A DNA stretch of 64,000 bases from NCBI GenBank assembly GCA_038252255.1, contig JBBSAM010000005.1, positions 1 through 64,000 of the forward strand, given 5' to 3'. Made by a program: the position numbers and the translations under genes. Origin of the DNA: Chersky-806 sp038252255. GTDB lineage: Bacteria; Actinomycetota; Acidimicrobiia; IMCC26256; JAENVU01. Below, piece after piece: positions 44,476 to 53,741 of the stretch (its first letter is position 1; each line of letters starts with the position of its first letter). The notes beneath the pieces were generated by a model. That model worked only from the letters and a program-made list of their open reading frames with translations. It searched no databases and was not told the DNA's origin.

Positions 44476-45354
44476 TCATGCGAAGCGAACCACCGCGATC
44501 GTGCCGATCACGACGCTGTAGATGGCGAAGGGGGTGAGGGTGCGGGTCTCGAACCACCGCATGAGGAAGCGCACTGCCCCGTACGCGGCGAGCCCGGCGC
44601 AGATGCTGCCGACGACCACTTGGCCGCGCACGCCGTCACCGTTCGGCCCGATGAGGTCGGGGAGCTTGTAGACGCCGGCGGCGAAGATGATGGGCGTGGC
44701 GAGGAGGAACGAGAAGCGGGCGGCGTCTTCGTGGTCGAGCCCGGTGAGGAGCCCCGCCACCATCGTGACCCCCGAGCGGCTGATCCCGGCGAAGAGTGCC
44801 AGGACCTGCGCGAACCCGACGACCCCGGCTTCACGCGGCTTGAGCGCGGCGAGCGGGCGATCGACTTCGCGCTCGGAGCCGTGACCGTCGGCCATGACGG
44901 AAACGGCGCTGCGCCGTCGGAGCGCTTCGCCGAGGGCGAGGATGAGCCCGTTGACGATCAGGAAGGCACCGGCCGCGGTCGGCTTTGCGAACACGGTGCG
45001 CAAGGAGTGCTCGAACAGGAGTCCGACGAGACCCGCGGGGATCGTGGCGATGATCAGCAGCCATGCGAGACGCTCATCCGGTGTCTCGACCTTGCGATGG
45101 CGCAGGGTGCGGAAGAAGCCGTAGATGATCGCGCGCCACGTGTCGCGAAAGTAGATGAGCAGCGCGATCGCGGTCGCGACGTGCAGCCCGACGAGGAACG
45201 CAAGGTAGAAGGACTCTTGCGCGGCCTGGGCGCCGACGACGTTGTCCCAGCCCAGGAAGGCGGGCAGCAGCACCGAGTGGCCGAGGCTCGAGATCGGGAA
45301 CAGCTCGGTGATGCCTTGGAGCAGGCCGATGACGATCGCTTGGAGGTAGCTCAT
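44476..45354 (-). CDS. uppP: undecaprenyl-diphosphatase (BacA/UppP)
   Basis: A 292-residue membrane phosphatase that recycles undecaprenyl diphosphate to the monophosphate carrier. Active-site segments are QGITELFPISSLGHSVLLP (E17, H26) and FAGISRSGVTMVAGLLTGLD. The first carries the EXPISSxxH-type signature with an extra FP, as usual for the family. ATG 45354 (MSYLQAIVIGLLQG) is chosen over an open upstream extension. Being first in an operon with two lipid-sugar-dependent transferases fits the need to recycle the lipid carrier they leave. Confidence 0.92.
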   Translation of the reverse strand: MSYLQAIVIGLLQGITELFPISSLGHSVLLPAFLGWDNVVGAQAAQESFYLAFLVGLHVATAIALLIYFRDTWRAIIYGFFRTLRHRKVETPDERLAWLLIIATIPAGLVGLLFEHSLRTVFAKPTAAGAFLIVNGLILALGEALRRRSAVSVMADGHGSEREVDRPLAALKPREAGVVGFAQVLALFAGISRSGVTMVAGLLTGLDHEDAARFSFLLATPIIFAAGVYKLPDLIGPNGDGVRGQVVVGSICAGLAAYGAVRFLMRWFETRTLTPFAIYSVVIGTIAVVRFA

Positions 45355-45502
45355 CGGGCTGGACGCATCAGCGCTCGGGGTTGTCTTCCAGGACCTGTTC
45401 AGCGTACGGGCCTGCCCGGTTGCCACCGGCGCCCTAGCGGTAAGCGAACGGCAAAATCTGGACGGGCTGAGGCGGAGGGGTCACCGCCCGTACCCTGGTG
45501 CG

Positions 45503-46186
45503 ATGCGCTCGGAGGTCCTGCTGGTCGAGGACGACGAAACGATCGGCCGCTCCCTGGCGCAGGCGCTCGGCAGCCAGGGCTACGCGGTGACGCTGGCGGT
45601 CGACGGGGCCCAGGCGCGGTCGGCTTTGGCCCGATTCGTTCCGGATCTCGTGGTGCTCGACCTCGGGCTGCCCGACGTGGACGGCGTCGACCTGTGCCGG
45701 GAGCTGCGGAGCGCGGTGCCGTCCCTGCCGATCCTGGTGCTTACCGCGCGGCACGAAGAGGCCGACATCGTCGTGAGCCTGGACGCCGGCGCGGTGGACT
45801 ACGTCACGAAGCCCTTCCGCCTGGCCGAGCTGCTCGCCCGGGTGCGCGCCCAGCTGCGTCGTCCGGAGCCGTCCGCGGCGGAGCGAACCGCGGTCGGTGA
45901 CCTGCAGATCGACCATGCCGCGCGCCGGGTGTGGGCGGCGGGGCAGGAGCTGACGCTGCGGCCGCGGGAGTACGACCTGCTCGCGCTGCTGGCGTCCGAG
46001 GCCGGTCGGGTCGTGACTCGCGAGCGGATCATGGACGAGGTCTGGGACCAGAACTGGTACGGCTCGACCAAGACGCTCGATGTCCACATCTCGGCGCTCC
46101 GGCGCAAGCTCGTCGAGAGTGGGGCTCCGGGCTGTCCCGTCATCACCGCGCTGCCGCGCGTGGGCTATCGGCTCGACGCCCCGTGA
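45503..46186 (+). CDS. OmpR-family response regulator
   Basis: A 227-residue protein: receiver domain with D10/D11, phospho-acceptor D53 (LVVLDLGLPDVDG) and K103 (DYVTKPFRLAELLARV), then a winged-helix DNA-binding domain (LTLRPREYDLLALLASEAGR, TLDVHISALRRKLVE, VITALPRVGYRLD). Its stop overlaps the start of the cognate kinase gene. The regulon is unknown; the co-transcribed MFS gene suggests control of an exporter or an envelope response. Confidence 0.93.
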   Translation: MRSEVLLVEDDETIGRSLAQALGSQGYAVTLAVDGAQARSALARFVPDLVVLDLGLPDVDGVDLCRELRSAVPSLPILVLTARHEEADIVVSLDAGAVDYVTKPFRLAELLARVRAQLRRPEPSAAERTAVGDLQIDHAARRVWAAGQELTLRPREYDLLALLASEAGRVVTRERIMDEVWDQNWYGSTKTLDVHISALRRKLVESGAPGCPVITALPRVGYRLDAP

Positions 46187-47463
46187 AGCGCCGCATCATC
46201 ATCTCGATCGTCGGCGTCGCGGTGATCGCGCTCCTGGTCTTGGGCATTCCCCTTGCGGTCGCGGTGTCGCGGCTCTCGGAGAACGAAGAGGTGCTACGGC
46301 TCGAGCGCGAGGCGAACGAGGCGCGGAGCCTGGTGAGCACGTCGCAGCTCATCCGCGGCGAGCCGATCGAGCTTCCCCACGACGGCAAGACTGCGCTGGT
46401 CGTCTATGGCCTCGACGGTCGTCGCCTCGGCGGTGACGGGCCGGTCCACGCCGATGCCACCGTCATCAGCGCGTTGCACGGCGATTCCGCGAACGCTCAC
46501 CACGTCGGGAACATCATCGTGGCGGTGCCGATCAACGGCGACCGGAAGGTGGTCGGTGCGTTGCGGGCCAGCCGATCCGCCGATGTGGTCGTCGACCGCA
46601 ACCGACGCGCGTGGCTCATCATGGGGTCCATCGCGTTCGGAGCGGTCATCGTCGCGGCGCTCCTCGCCTGGTGGCAGGCGCGCCGCCTGACTCGACCGAT
46701 CGACGAGCTCGTCGACACCGCGCGGCGGCTGGGCGGAGGCGACTTCTCGGCCCGGACGGATGCATCGGGGATCGACGAGCTGGATCAGCTCGGTGGAGCG
46801 CTGAACACGACCGCGGACCGGCTCGGGCACCTGGTGTCGCGCGAGCGAGCGTTCAGCACCGACGCGTCCCATCAGCTCCGGACGCCGATCGCCGGGTTGC
46901 GCGTGAAGGTGGAGACCGCGTTGCTGGCGCCGGAACCTGATGCCCGGGGGACGCTCGAGGAGCTGCTGCCGCCGATCGACCGCCTGGAGACCACGGTCGA
47001 AGACCTGCTGCATCTCGCCCGTGACGCCGAAGTCGATCGCGCGCCGCTCGACGTCGCCGCGCTGCTCCACGAAGCGGAAGCGCACTGGCACGGTCTGCTC
47101 GCCGCGCGCGGCCGCGGGTTGAGGCTCGTGATCGAGGACTGTCTTCCGGCCCCGGTCGTCGCCGAGCCGGCGGTCCGTCAGATCCTGGAAGTGCTCATCG
47201 CCAACGCGGACCGTCACGGAACCGGCGACGTGACCGTCGCGGCCAGGTCGAGCGTTCCCGGCGCGGTGGTGATCCAGGTGGGCGACGAGGGCACCGAGGT
47301 GCTCGACGCGCGACGGATCTTCGAACGCCGCGCCGATGGCAGCCATGGGGTGGGGCTGGCACTCGGGCGCGCGCTCGCCGAAGCGGAAGGCGCCCGGCTC
47401 GTGCTCGAACGAACAGGCCCGAGGCCGATCTTCTCGCTCGTGATCCCGACTGACGAGCCGTGA
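46183..47463 (+). CDS. sensor histidine kinase
   Basis: A 426-residue membrane kinase. Helix 1 (IIISIVGVAVIALLVLGIPL), an extracytoplasmic segment of about 110 residues, helix 2 (LIMGSIAFGAVIVAALLAWW), HAMP, then the DHp domain with H230 (STDASHQLRTPIAGLRVKVE) and a HATPase_c domain (EVLIANADRHG, GSHGVGLALGRALAEAEGA). The G1 box is eroded (VGDEGTEVLD). GTG 46183 overlaps the regulator stop, and the kinase stop overlaps the MFS start, so three proteins are translated as a coupled unit. Confidence 0.9.
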   Translation: MKRRIIISIVGVAVIALLVLGIPLAVAVSRLSENEEVLRLEREANEARSLVSTSQLIRGEPIELPHDGKTALVVYGLDGRRLGGDGPVHADATVISALHGDSANAHHVGNIIVAVPINGDRKVVGALRASRSADVVVDRNRRAWLIMGSIAFGAVIVAALLAWWQARRLTRPIDELVDTARRLGGGDFSARTDASGIDELDQLGGALNTTADRLGHLVSRERAFSTDASHQLRTPIAGLRVKVETALLAPEPDARGTLEELLPPIDRLETTVEDLLHLARDAEVDRAPLDVAALLHEAEAHWHGLLAARGRGLRLVIEDCLPAPVVAEPAVRQILEVLIANADRHGTGDVTVAARSSVPGAVVIQVGDEGTEVLDARRIFERRADGSHGVGLALGRALAEAEGARLVLERTGPRPIFSLVIPTDEP

Positions 47464-48752
47464 AGCTTCGTCCCGACCGGCTGCTTCCCGCGTCGGCGCC
47501 GCCCGATGTCCGCCGTGTCGTCACGGGGCGGGCCGTGCGCGGGTTCGCCGACGGGTTCGTGAGCGTGTTGCTCGCGCAGTACCTGATCGGGCTGGGCTTC
47601 TCGCCCGTGCAAGTCGGCGCCATCGTCACCGGCACGCTGCTCGGGTCCGCCGTCCTGACGCTGAGCTTCGGCCTCTCGGCCCACCGCGCATCGCTCCGCA
47701 CGTTGTTGCTCGCCGCGACCGCGATCATGGCCGCAACCGGGATCGGATTCGCGACGGTCATCTGGTTCTGGCCGCTGCTCCTCATCGCCATCGTGGGCAC
47801 GCTGAACCCGTCGGCGGGGGATGTCAGCGTCTTCCTTCCGACCGAGCAGGCGTTCCTCGCGGGCCACGTGGCGGCGATCGAGCGTCCCCGGCTCTATGCC
47901 GTCTACAACCTCGGCGCGATCTTCGCAGGTGCATTCGGCGCCCTCGCCTCCGGTCTGCCCGAGGCACTGGCCAATGCGCAGCACTGGAGCGTGACGGACA
48001 CCCAACGCGCGAGCTTCGTGCTGTACGCCGCGGCCGCCGTCGTCATCTTCTTTCTCTATCGCCGGCTCCGCCACGAACCCGACGTCGAGCTTCCGGCAAC
48101 CGTCGAGCGCGAGCCGCGACGCGCGTTGCACACCTCCCGGCGCACGGTCCTCGAGCTGGCCGGGTTGTTCAGCCTCGACTCCGCCGGCAGTGGGTTCGTG
48201 GTCACGTCGCTGCTCGTGCTCTGGCTGCACCTGCGCTTCGACCTCTCGGCCGGCACGACGGCCGAGGTCTTCTTCGCCGCCGGGATCCTCGGCGGCTGCT
48301 CGCAGCTGCTCGCACCCGTGCTGGCGCGGCGGATCGGCCTCATCCGGACCATGGCGTTCACCCACCTGCCCGCGAACGCGCTGCTCGCACTCGCCGCGTT
48401 CGCGCCCAACGGCACGGTGGCGATCACGCTCCTCCTCATCCGTGCGCTCTTCGCGCAGATGGACGTGCCCGCGCGCCAGTCGTTCGTCATGACGGTGGTG
48501 CCCGAAGACGAGCGGGCCGCCGCATCGAGCGTCACGAACGTCCCGCGCAGCCTCGCGTCGGCCGCGACTCCGTTGCTCGCCGGCGTCCTGCTCTCGCACT
48601 CCACCTTCGGCTGGCCGCTGCTGATCGCCGGGTTCACGAAGGTCGTGTACGACGTGCTGCTGCTCGTGCTCTACCGCGAGGTGCCGGAAGAGGTCGGCGG
48701 CTCGCGCCGGGCCAAGCGAGGCGGCGCGGATGCCCGGCCGCCCGAGCGATGA
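47460..48752 (+). CDS. MFS transporter
   Basis: A 430-residue major facilitator protein with about eleven to twelve helices. GRAVRGFADGFVSVLLAQYL opens the first half, and RASLRTLLLAATAIMAATG follows the loop where the Gly-x-x-x-Asp motif usually sits. The second half includes GILGGCSQLLAPVLARRIGL and FAQMDVPARQSFVMTVVPED. It starts inside the kinase stop (GTGA), so it is probably the main output or sensed function of this two-component system. The substrate cannot be inferred. Confidence 0.88.
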   Translation: MKLRPDRLLPASAPPDVRRVVTGRAVRGFADGFVSVLLAQYLIGLGFSPVQVGAIVTGTLLGSAVLTLSFGLSAHRASLRTLLLAATAIMAATGIGFATVIWFWPLLLIAIVGTLNPSAGDVSVFLPTEQAFLAGHVAAIERPRLYAVYNLGAIFAGAFGALASGLPEALANAQHWSVTDTQRASFVLYAAAAVVIFFLYRRLRHEPDVELPATVEREPRRALHTSRRTVLELAGLFSLDSAGSGFVVTSLLVLWLHLRFDLSAGTTAEVFFAAGILGGCSQLLAPVLARRIGLIRTMAFTHLPANALLALAAFAPNGTVAITLLLIRALFAQMDVPARQSFVMTVVPEDERAAASSVTNVPRSLASAATPLLAGVLLSHSTFGWPLLIAGFTKVVYDVLLLVLYREVPEEVGGSRRAKRGGADARPPER

Positions 48753-48838
48753 GCTTCGGGCGGCGGAGTGGTCGTAAGGACGGTGACGGCCAGCCCACGT
48801 CGCTGCCCCGGCGGCCGTAACCCGAGAGGGAGATCCAC

Positions 48839-49318
48839 GTGGAGTCATGTTTCGTGTGTGAACGCAATGCGGCCGCGGATCGCGGGGACGACCCGTACTG
48901 CCTCGCCCGCCTCCGAACCGGCTACGTGCGGCTCAACCCGAACCAGCACTTCGTCGGTGCGGCGTTCTTCGCCGCGTCAGCTTGCGTTCCCGAGCTCCGC
49001 GATCTCGATCGGACGACCCGTCAGCTGCACCTGGACGAGATGGCGGAGGTGTCCGCGGCGATGATGACGGCCTTCTCGCCCCGCAAGCTGAACTACGAGC
49101 TGCTCGGAAACGGTTGCCCGCACCTGCACTGGTGGCTCACTCCGCGGTACGCAACAGACCCGCGCCCGATCGGGCCGATCTGGGAGGACCTCGAGTTCCT
49201 GCGCGCGCAATGGACCGACGGCGCCCGGCCGACTGACGGCGAGCGCAACGACCGCCGCCGCCGACTCCTCGACGCGCTGAGCCGGCAAGACGTCACGATC
49301 GAGCAGACCTATCTCTAG
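48839..49318 (+). CDS. HIT-like protein with altered histidine triad
   Basis: A 159-residue protein resembling the HIT nucleotide hydrolase/transferase fold: CFVCERNAAADRG (zinc-like Cys pair) and VSAAMMTAFSPRKLNYELLG lead into GNGCPHLHWWLTPRYATDP. Canonical HIT proteins have HxHxHxx; here the third histidine is replaced by tryptophan (HLHWWL), while the middle, nucleophilic one is kept. Activity may be changed. GTG 48839 follows a GAGAGGGAG ribosome site. The end overlaps a degraded methyltransferase gene by 26 bp. Confidence 0.8.
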   Translation: MESCFVCERNAAADRGDDPYCLARLRTGYVRLNPNQHFVGAAFFAASACVPELRDLDRTTRQLHLDEMAEVSAAMMTAFSPRKLNYELLGNGCPHLHWWLTPRYATDPRPIGPIWEDLEFLRAQWTDGARPTDGERNDRRRRLLDALSRQDVTIEQTYL

Positions 49319-49769
49319 CTGCGCCGCCCGGCCTGGTCGCGTCGAAGCCGGCTCGCCGAAAGGTGGCGATGACGTCGTTGATGTCGTACAGCGGCGGCAA
49401 CTGCAGCTCCTCCCGGTTGGCGTTGTGCCACTCGACCATCAACGGACTGCCGGTGTGTACGCCCATCACCGCGAAGTACACGCCACCGGGACGGAGGGAT
49501 CGGTGGATGGCGGCCGCGTGGGGCGCCAGGTCGGGCAGGAGGTAGAGGATCTCGTGGCTGAAGGCCACATCAAGACCGCTCCACGCGTCGGGCACGGAGC
49601 TCGACGCCTCGAAGTGGAGCGGCCGGCCCGCGGTCAGCTGCCGAGCATCCTCGATGGCGCCGGCGGCCGGGTCGTAGCCGAACCCCTCGGCGATGCCGTG
49701 CCCGTCGGCGAGGAGGCGCAGGAAGCCGCCGCGGTTGCAACCCGCGTCGCGAGTCAGCGTGCCCTGCAT
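49293..49769 (-). pseudogene. methyltransferase fragment missing both ends
   Basis: The frame contains the central part of a SAM methyltransferase: CNRGGFLRLLADGHGIAEGF, VAFSHEILYLLPDLAPHAAA, IHRSLRPGGVYFAVMGVHTG and PPLYDINDVIATFRRAGFD. The first beta strand and the helices before it are absent; instead the ATG lies in the DUF664 gene, whose frame runs into it. The C-terminal strands are also missing, as the frame ends soon after the AGFD element in the 3' end of the HIT-like gene. About 158 residues remain. It looks like a relic of a deletion. Confidence 0.7.
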
Positions 49770-50226
49770 GATGCGCGGTCTCCTCGATCAGGTGCAGGAG
49801 GACCCACCGGAGATCCAATGGTTCACCGAGTCCGAGAAGGACGTGGGCCGGTGGCAATCCTCCTTCGGAGCCCAGACAGGCGTCCTGAAGGCTCGGAGCC
49901 GAGTTGACGACCCGCTCTGTCTCTCGCTCGCGCTCCCAGTACGCGGAGATCACCTCGGCCAACGAGGCATCGCTTCCGACGCTGAACTCCTCTTCCCGCG
50001 CCGGGAACTTGTTGCCGAGATATCGGCCGTCGATCCATCGTGATTCGACGTGGGTGAGGTGGTTGATCACACCGATGATCGGGAGCATCCTCCCTTCGGG
50101 AGTCCAACGCGCCTGCTCCTCGGTCAGAGCGGCCGCAGTCGCGACGACCTCTTCGCGCTGGCGGTGGAGGAACCGAAGCAGCAGCTCCCGCTCGTCCGAT
50201 GTCGGGGTCACGGGCTCGAAGCTCAT
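49570..50226 (-). CDS. DinB-like DUF664 protein with replaced C-terminus
   Basis: Residues 1-158 from ATG 50226 are a DUF664 four-helix protein related to mycothiol-dependent DinB-fold enzymes: LLLRFLHRQREEVVATAAAL, IIGVINHLTHVESRWIDGRY and WVLLHLIEETAHHAGHAD, with metal-binding-type His in the first, second and third motifs. After HAGHAD, where relatives continue for only a dozen residues, the frame enters the methyltransferase relic out of frame for 60 Arg-rich residues. The protein may still fold, but its native tail is gone. Confidence 0.75.
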   Translation of the reverse strand: MSFEPVTPTSDERELLLRFLHRQREEVVATAAALTEEQARWTPEGRMLPIIGVINHLTHVESRWIDGRYLGNKFPAREEEFSVGSDASLAEVISAYWERERETERVVNSAPSLQDACLGSEGGLPPAHVLLGLGEPLDLRWVLLHLIEETAHHAGHADSRRGLQPRRLPAPPRRRARHRRGVRLRPGRRRHRGCSAADRGPAAPLRGVELRARRVERS

Positions 50227-50468
50227 GGGCCGACGATGACCGACCACACGCTTCTTCGCAATCGTCACTGGAGCGGGTGACCCGGATCGAATCGGCACTA
50301 CCAGCTGGGAAGGTCGGCTGCGCTTCCGCAGAGGCAGGCGCGAGACAGCCTCACCGACTGTGGCGGGCAAGCTGCTCGCGCACGCGGCGGGACCTGCCGC
50401 GGAGAACGCGATGCGTCTGCCGGCGCGAGGTGGACGCGGCGGCCACGGTCAGTAACACTCGTAGGCTA

Positions 50469-53400
50469 GTGAACAACCGGTCTGACGATTTCGCGAGCTG
50501 GCTCGCCAAGCGTGGACTCGGTGATTATGCGGCATCGGCAGCCGCGCACGGGATCGACTTCGACGTCGCAGCCGAGCTGACCGACGACGATCTCGCGGCG
50601 ATCGGTTTCACGATCGGCGACCGGAAGCGCTTTGCCCGCGCCATCGCCGAGCACAACCAGGCCGATCCCGCCCGATCTGTCGCGCCGGGCCCGGTCGCGT
50701 CGGTCGAGCGCCGGAGCCTCAGCGTGCTGTTCTGCGATCTCGTCGGTTCGACCGTGCTCGTGAATCGTATGGACGGCGAGGAGTACGCGGAGCTCGTCGC
50801 CGCGTTCAGCCGCGCCTGCAGAGATGCCATCACCACGGCAGGCGGTACCGTCGCCAAGTACACGGGCGACGGCGCAATCGCGTACTTCGGCTACCCCGTG
50901 AGCCGCTCCGACGATGCGGCACGCGCGATCCGCGCCGGTCTGGCGATCCAGGCGGCCGTCACCGAGCTCGACGAGCGCGACACCGTCGACCTGCGCGCGC
51001 GAGTCGGAATCGCGAGCGGCCTGACGATTGTGGGCAACGTACTCGGTGACGACGAGGACGCGATCGTCGACGTCGTCGGCGACATTCCCACGCTCGCGTC
51101 GCGCGTCGAGTCGAACGCGGCCGTCGGATCGGTCACGGTCTCGGATCTCACGCGTCGGCTCGCCGGCGACGCCTTCGAGTTCGAGGACCTCGGACCTGTC
51201 GCCCTCAAGGGCTTCTCCGAGCACCAGCGACTGCATCGCGTCGAGCGACCTCACGACGAGACGATCTCGTTCGGCGCGGGCGCGCCGCCGATCGTGGGCC
51301 GAACCCACGAGCTCGCGGCGTTGCACGAAGAGCTCGCATGTGCGAGGCGGGGTGACCCTCGATCGGTGACCATCGTCGGCGAGCCCGGCGTCGGCAAGTC
51401 GACGCTCGCCCGCACGTTCGCGGCCTCGGCTCGCGCCGACGGATGGATGGTTCTCCACTTCGCCTGCTGGGACCAGAACCAGGCGGTCCAGGCGCATCCA
51501 CTCCGCCGCGCGATCGTGACGGCGGCCCAACTGCGGCTCGGCGACAATGCCGCTTTGCGTGTCGCGAAGCTGCATGCGCTCGCGGACCGACTCGACATCA
51601 TTGGTGCTGCCATCGTGCTCGTGGGGATGTTCGGCGAGACCGGCAGCGCCGCCATGTCCCCGTCTGAGCGTCGCGCCGTCCTCTTCGATGGGGTCGCGGA
51701 CGCGGTGCGTCACACCACCGCCGCGCATCCCTTGCTGATCGTCGTCGAAGACATTCACTGGGCCGACGCGACGACGATCGCGCTGATTGACCATGTGCTC
51801 GCCCAGGCCGCTGGGCTCCCGGTCCTTCTATTGCTCACGAGTCGCCCCGCCGACGTGCCCGCCGGAAGCCCGATCCCCGCCGCGACTGGACCCGGTCGCA
51901 CGATCGACCTGAGTCCGTTGACATTCGTCGACAGCGACGCGCTCGTCGAGCTCGCCGCAGGTGGACCGGTCGACCCCCGAATCGTCGCCTCGATTCTCGA
52001 GCGGGGTGACGGCCTCCCCTTGTTCATCGAAGAGATCACGCGGTCGCTGATCGAGCGCGGCGCGCTTGCCGTGGTCGATGGCGTCTTCACCACTGATCAT
52101 CTCGACGCCGACCTCATTCCGGAGACGTTGCACCACAGCCTTGCGGCACGGCTCGACCGCCTTCCCAACGGAGGCCGGCTCGCCCCGCTCGCCGCGGCGC
52201 TCGGGCGCTCGTTCCCGCCCGATCTGCTGCGCGAGGTGGCCCTCGGTGTCGACGTCGGTGTCGGCTTGCACGAGCTCATTGATGCGCAGCTCGTCGATCC
52301 CGGCAGTGACGGTAACCTGTCGTTCCGCCATGCACTGATCTGCGACGCCGCGTACGAGCGCATGGTGCGCAGCGAGCGCCGCGCGGTCCATCAGCGAGCC
52401 GCGCATGCGCTGATCGAGCGATTTGCCGACACCGCTGAGTCCGCTCCGCACCTCGTGGCTCATCACCTGGAACGCAGCGAGGATCCGCAACGTGCCGTGC
52501 CCTATTGGCTGCGTGCCGCGGAGCTCGCAGCACAGCAGTCGGCCAACTCCGAGGTCGTCGCCGCTGCCGACACGGCGCTTGCAATTCTTGCGCTGCTTAC
52601 GGAGCATGCCGACGAACAGCGCCGCCTCGAGCTCGATCTGCAGCTGCTGCGCGCCGGCGCGCTCCGCGGCGTCGCCGGCTTTGCCGCACCGATGACCGGT
52701 GCCGCGTACACACGCGCGCGGGAGCTGTGCGAGCTGACGGGCGACGACGAGCGCCTCTTTACAACGCTCAACGGTCTGTACTCGTTCCACCTCGTGCGCG
52801 ACGAGTACGACCTTGCGGCTGACGCGGCACGCGATCTCCTCACACGCGCCGAGCGGTCCGGCCGCCCTCGTGACGCGATGATCGCGAACCGCGCTGCCGG
52901 CGCCGTCGCGTTCCACACTGGCCGCCTGGCCGACGCCGACATGTACCTCCGTCGATCGATCGAGACCTACCGAGCAGGTGACTTCGCAGCGGACCGCTTC
53001 ATCTACGGCACGGACCACGCGTGCACCGCGTCGGCGTTCCTTGCGCTTGCGCAGTGGGTCAGTGGCCGTCCGCGCGCCGCGCTCGCGACGTCCGACTGGG
53101 CGATCGTGCACGCCCGGGAGCTCGACCACCCGCACAGTTGGGCCCAGGCACTCACGTACCGTTGCTTCCTCTCCGCGATCGACCGGGACTGGTCGGCCGT
53201 CGTCGAGCGCGGTGACGCGCTTCTCGAGCTCGCCGAAGGATCCCGGCTCGCGATGATGGCTGTCACTGCTCGGTTCTGGGTCGCGAGCGGTTCGTTCTTC
53301 CTCGGCGACCGCGCCGCGATCGACGAGATGCTCGCGATGAGTCAGGCGTGGTGGGACACGGGAGGCAGGAGCTACGTCTGCTTCCGGAACACGCTCCTCG

Positions 53401-53741
53401 CCGAGGCGTACGGCGAGCTGCACCAGCCGGATGCGGGGCTCGAGCTGATCGCGGGCGGCCTCGAACGGGTAGCCGCTACGAACGAGCGCTGGTCCGAGGC
53501 CGAAGCGCTGAGGGTCCGGGGGCGACTGCTCGCGCAGCTGGGCGCGCAGCACGCGGCCGGCGTCGCGATCGCCGCGGCTGCGGCTGTCGCGGCGGCGCAG
53601 GGCGCCACGCTGTGGGCGTTGCGTACGGAGATCGAACGGTATCGGCTCGGCGGCCGTGCTGACACCCTGCGCGGGTTAATGGCGGAGCTCGGTGACGACG
53701 TCTGCATCGACGTGCGCGACGCGGCTCGCCTCGTGGGTTGA
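50469..53741 (+). CDS. SAM domain - class III cyclase - AAA ATPase - TPR regulator
   Basis: A 1090-residue signalling protein. A sterile-alpha-motif domain (5-65: FASWLAKRGLGDYAASAAAH, IGFTIGDRKRFARAI), a nucleotidyl cyclase domain (about 82-250: SVLFCDLVGSTVLVNRM with metal Asp at about 90, VAKYTGDGAIAYFGYP), an AAA/STAND ATPase (Walker A VGEPGVGKSTLARTF at about 303, Walker B LLIVVEDIHWADATTIALI at about 425) and a long TPR-like helical tail. This architecture is widespread in actinobacteria, usually annotated as adenylate cyclase; its signal and targets are unknown. GTG 50469 is the first sensible start. It faces the quinoprotein operon and overlaps its last gene by 66 bp. Confidence 0.9.
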   Translation: MNNRSDDFASWLAKRGLGDYAASAAAHGIDFDVAAELTDDDLAAIGFTIGDRKRFARAIAEHNQADPARSVAPGPVASVERRSLSVLFCDLVGSTVLVNRMDGEEYAELVAAFSRACRDAITTAGGTVAKYTGDGAIAYFGYPVSRSDDAARAIRAGLAIQAAVTELDERDTVDLRARVGIASGLTIVGNVLGDDEDAIVDVVGDIPTLASRVESNAAVGSVTVSDLTRRLAGDAFEFEDLGPVALKGFSEHQRLHRVERPHDETISFGAGAPPIVGRTHELAALHEELACARRGDPRSVTIVGEPGVGKSTLARTFAASARADGWMVLHFACWDQNQAVQAHPLRRAIVTAAQLRLGDNAALRVAKLHALADRLDIIGAAIVLVGMFGETGSAAMSPSERRAVLFDGVADAVRHTTAAHPLLIVVEDIHWADATTIALIDHVLAQAAGLPVLLLLTSRPADVPAGSPIPAATGPGRTIDLSPLTFVDSDALVELAAGGPVDPRIVASILERGDGLPLFIEEITRSLIERGALAVVDGVFTTDHLDADLIPETLHHSLAARLDRLPNGGRLAPLAAALGRSFPPDLLREVALGVDVGVGLHELIDAQLVDPGSDGNLSFRHALICDAAYERMVRSERRAVHQRAAHALIERFADTAESAPHLVAHHLERSEDPQRAVPYWLRAAELAAQQSANSEVVAAADTALAILALLTEHADEQRRLELDLQLLRAGALRGVAGFAAPMTGAAYTRARELCELTGDDERLFTTLNGLYSFHLVRDEYDLAADAARDLLTRAERSGRPRDAMIANRAAGAVAFHTGRLADADMYLRRSIETYRAGDFAADRFIYGTDHACTASAFLALAQWVSGRPRAALATSDWAIVHARELDHPHSWAQALTYRCFLSAIDRDWSAVVERGDALLELAEGSRLAMMAVTARFWVASGSFFLGDRAAIDEMLAMSQAWWDTGGRSYVCFRNTLLAEAYGELHQPDAGLELIAGGLERVAATNERWSEAEALRVRGRLLAQLGAQHAAGVAIAAAAAVAAAQGATLWALRTEIERYRLGGRADTLRGLMAELGDDVCIDVRDAARLVG

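Noticed and set aside
47214..48848. 544-codon open frame antisense to the MFS gene
   Set aside because: Charged low-complexity translation; the MFS frame has membrane helices and a coupled start.
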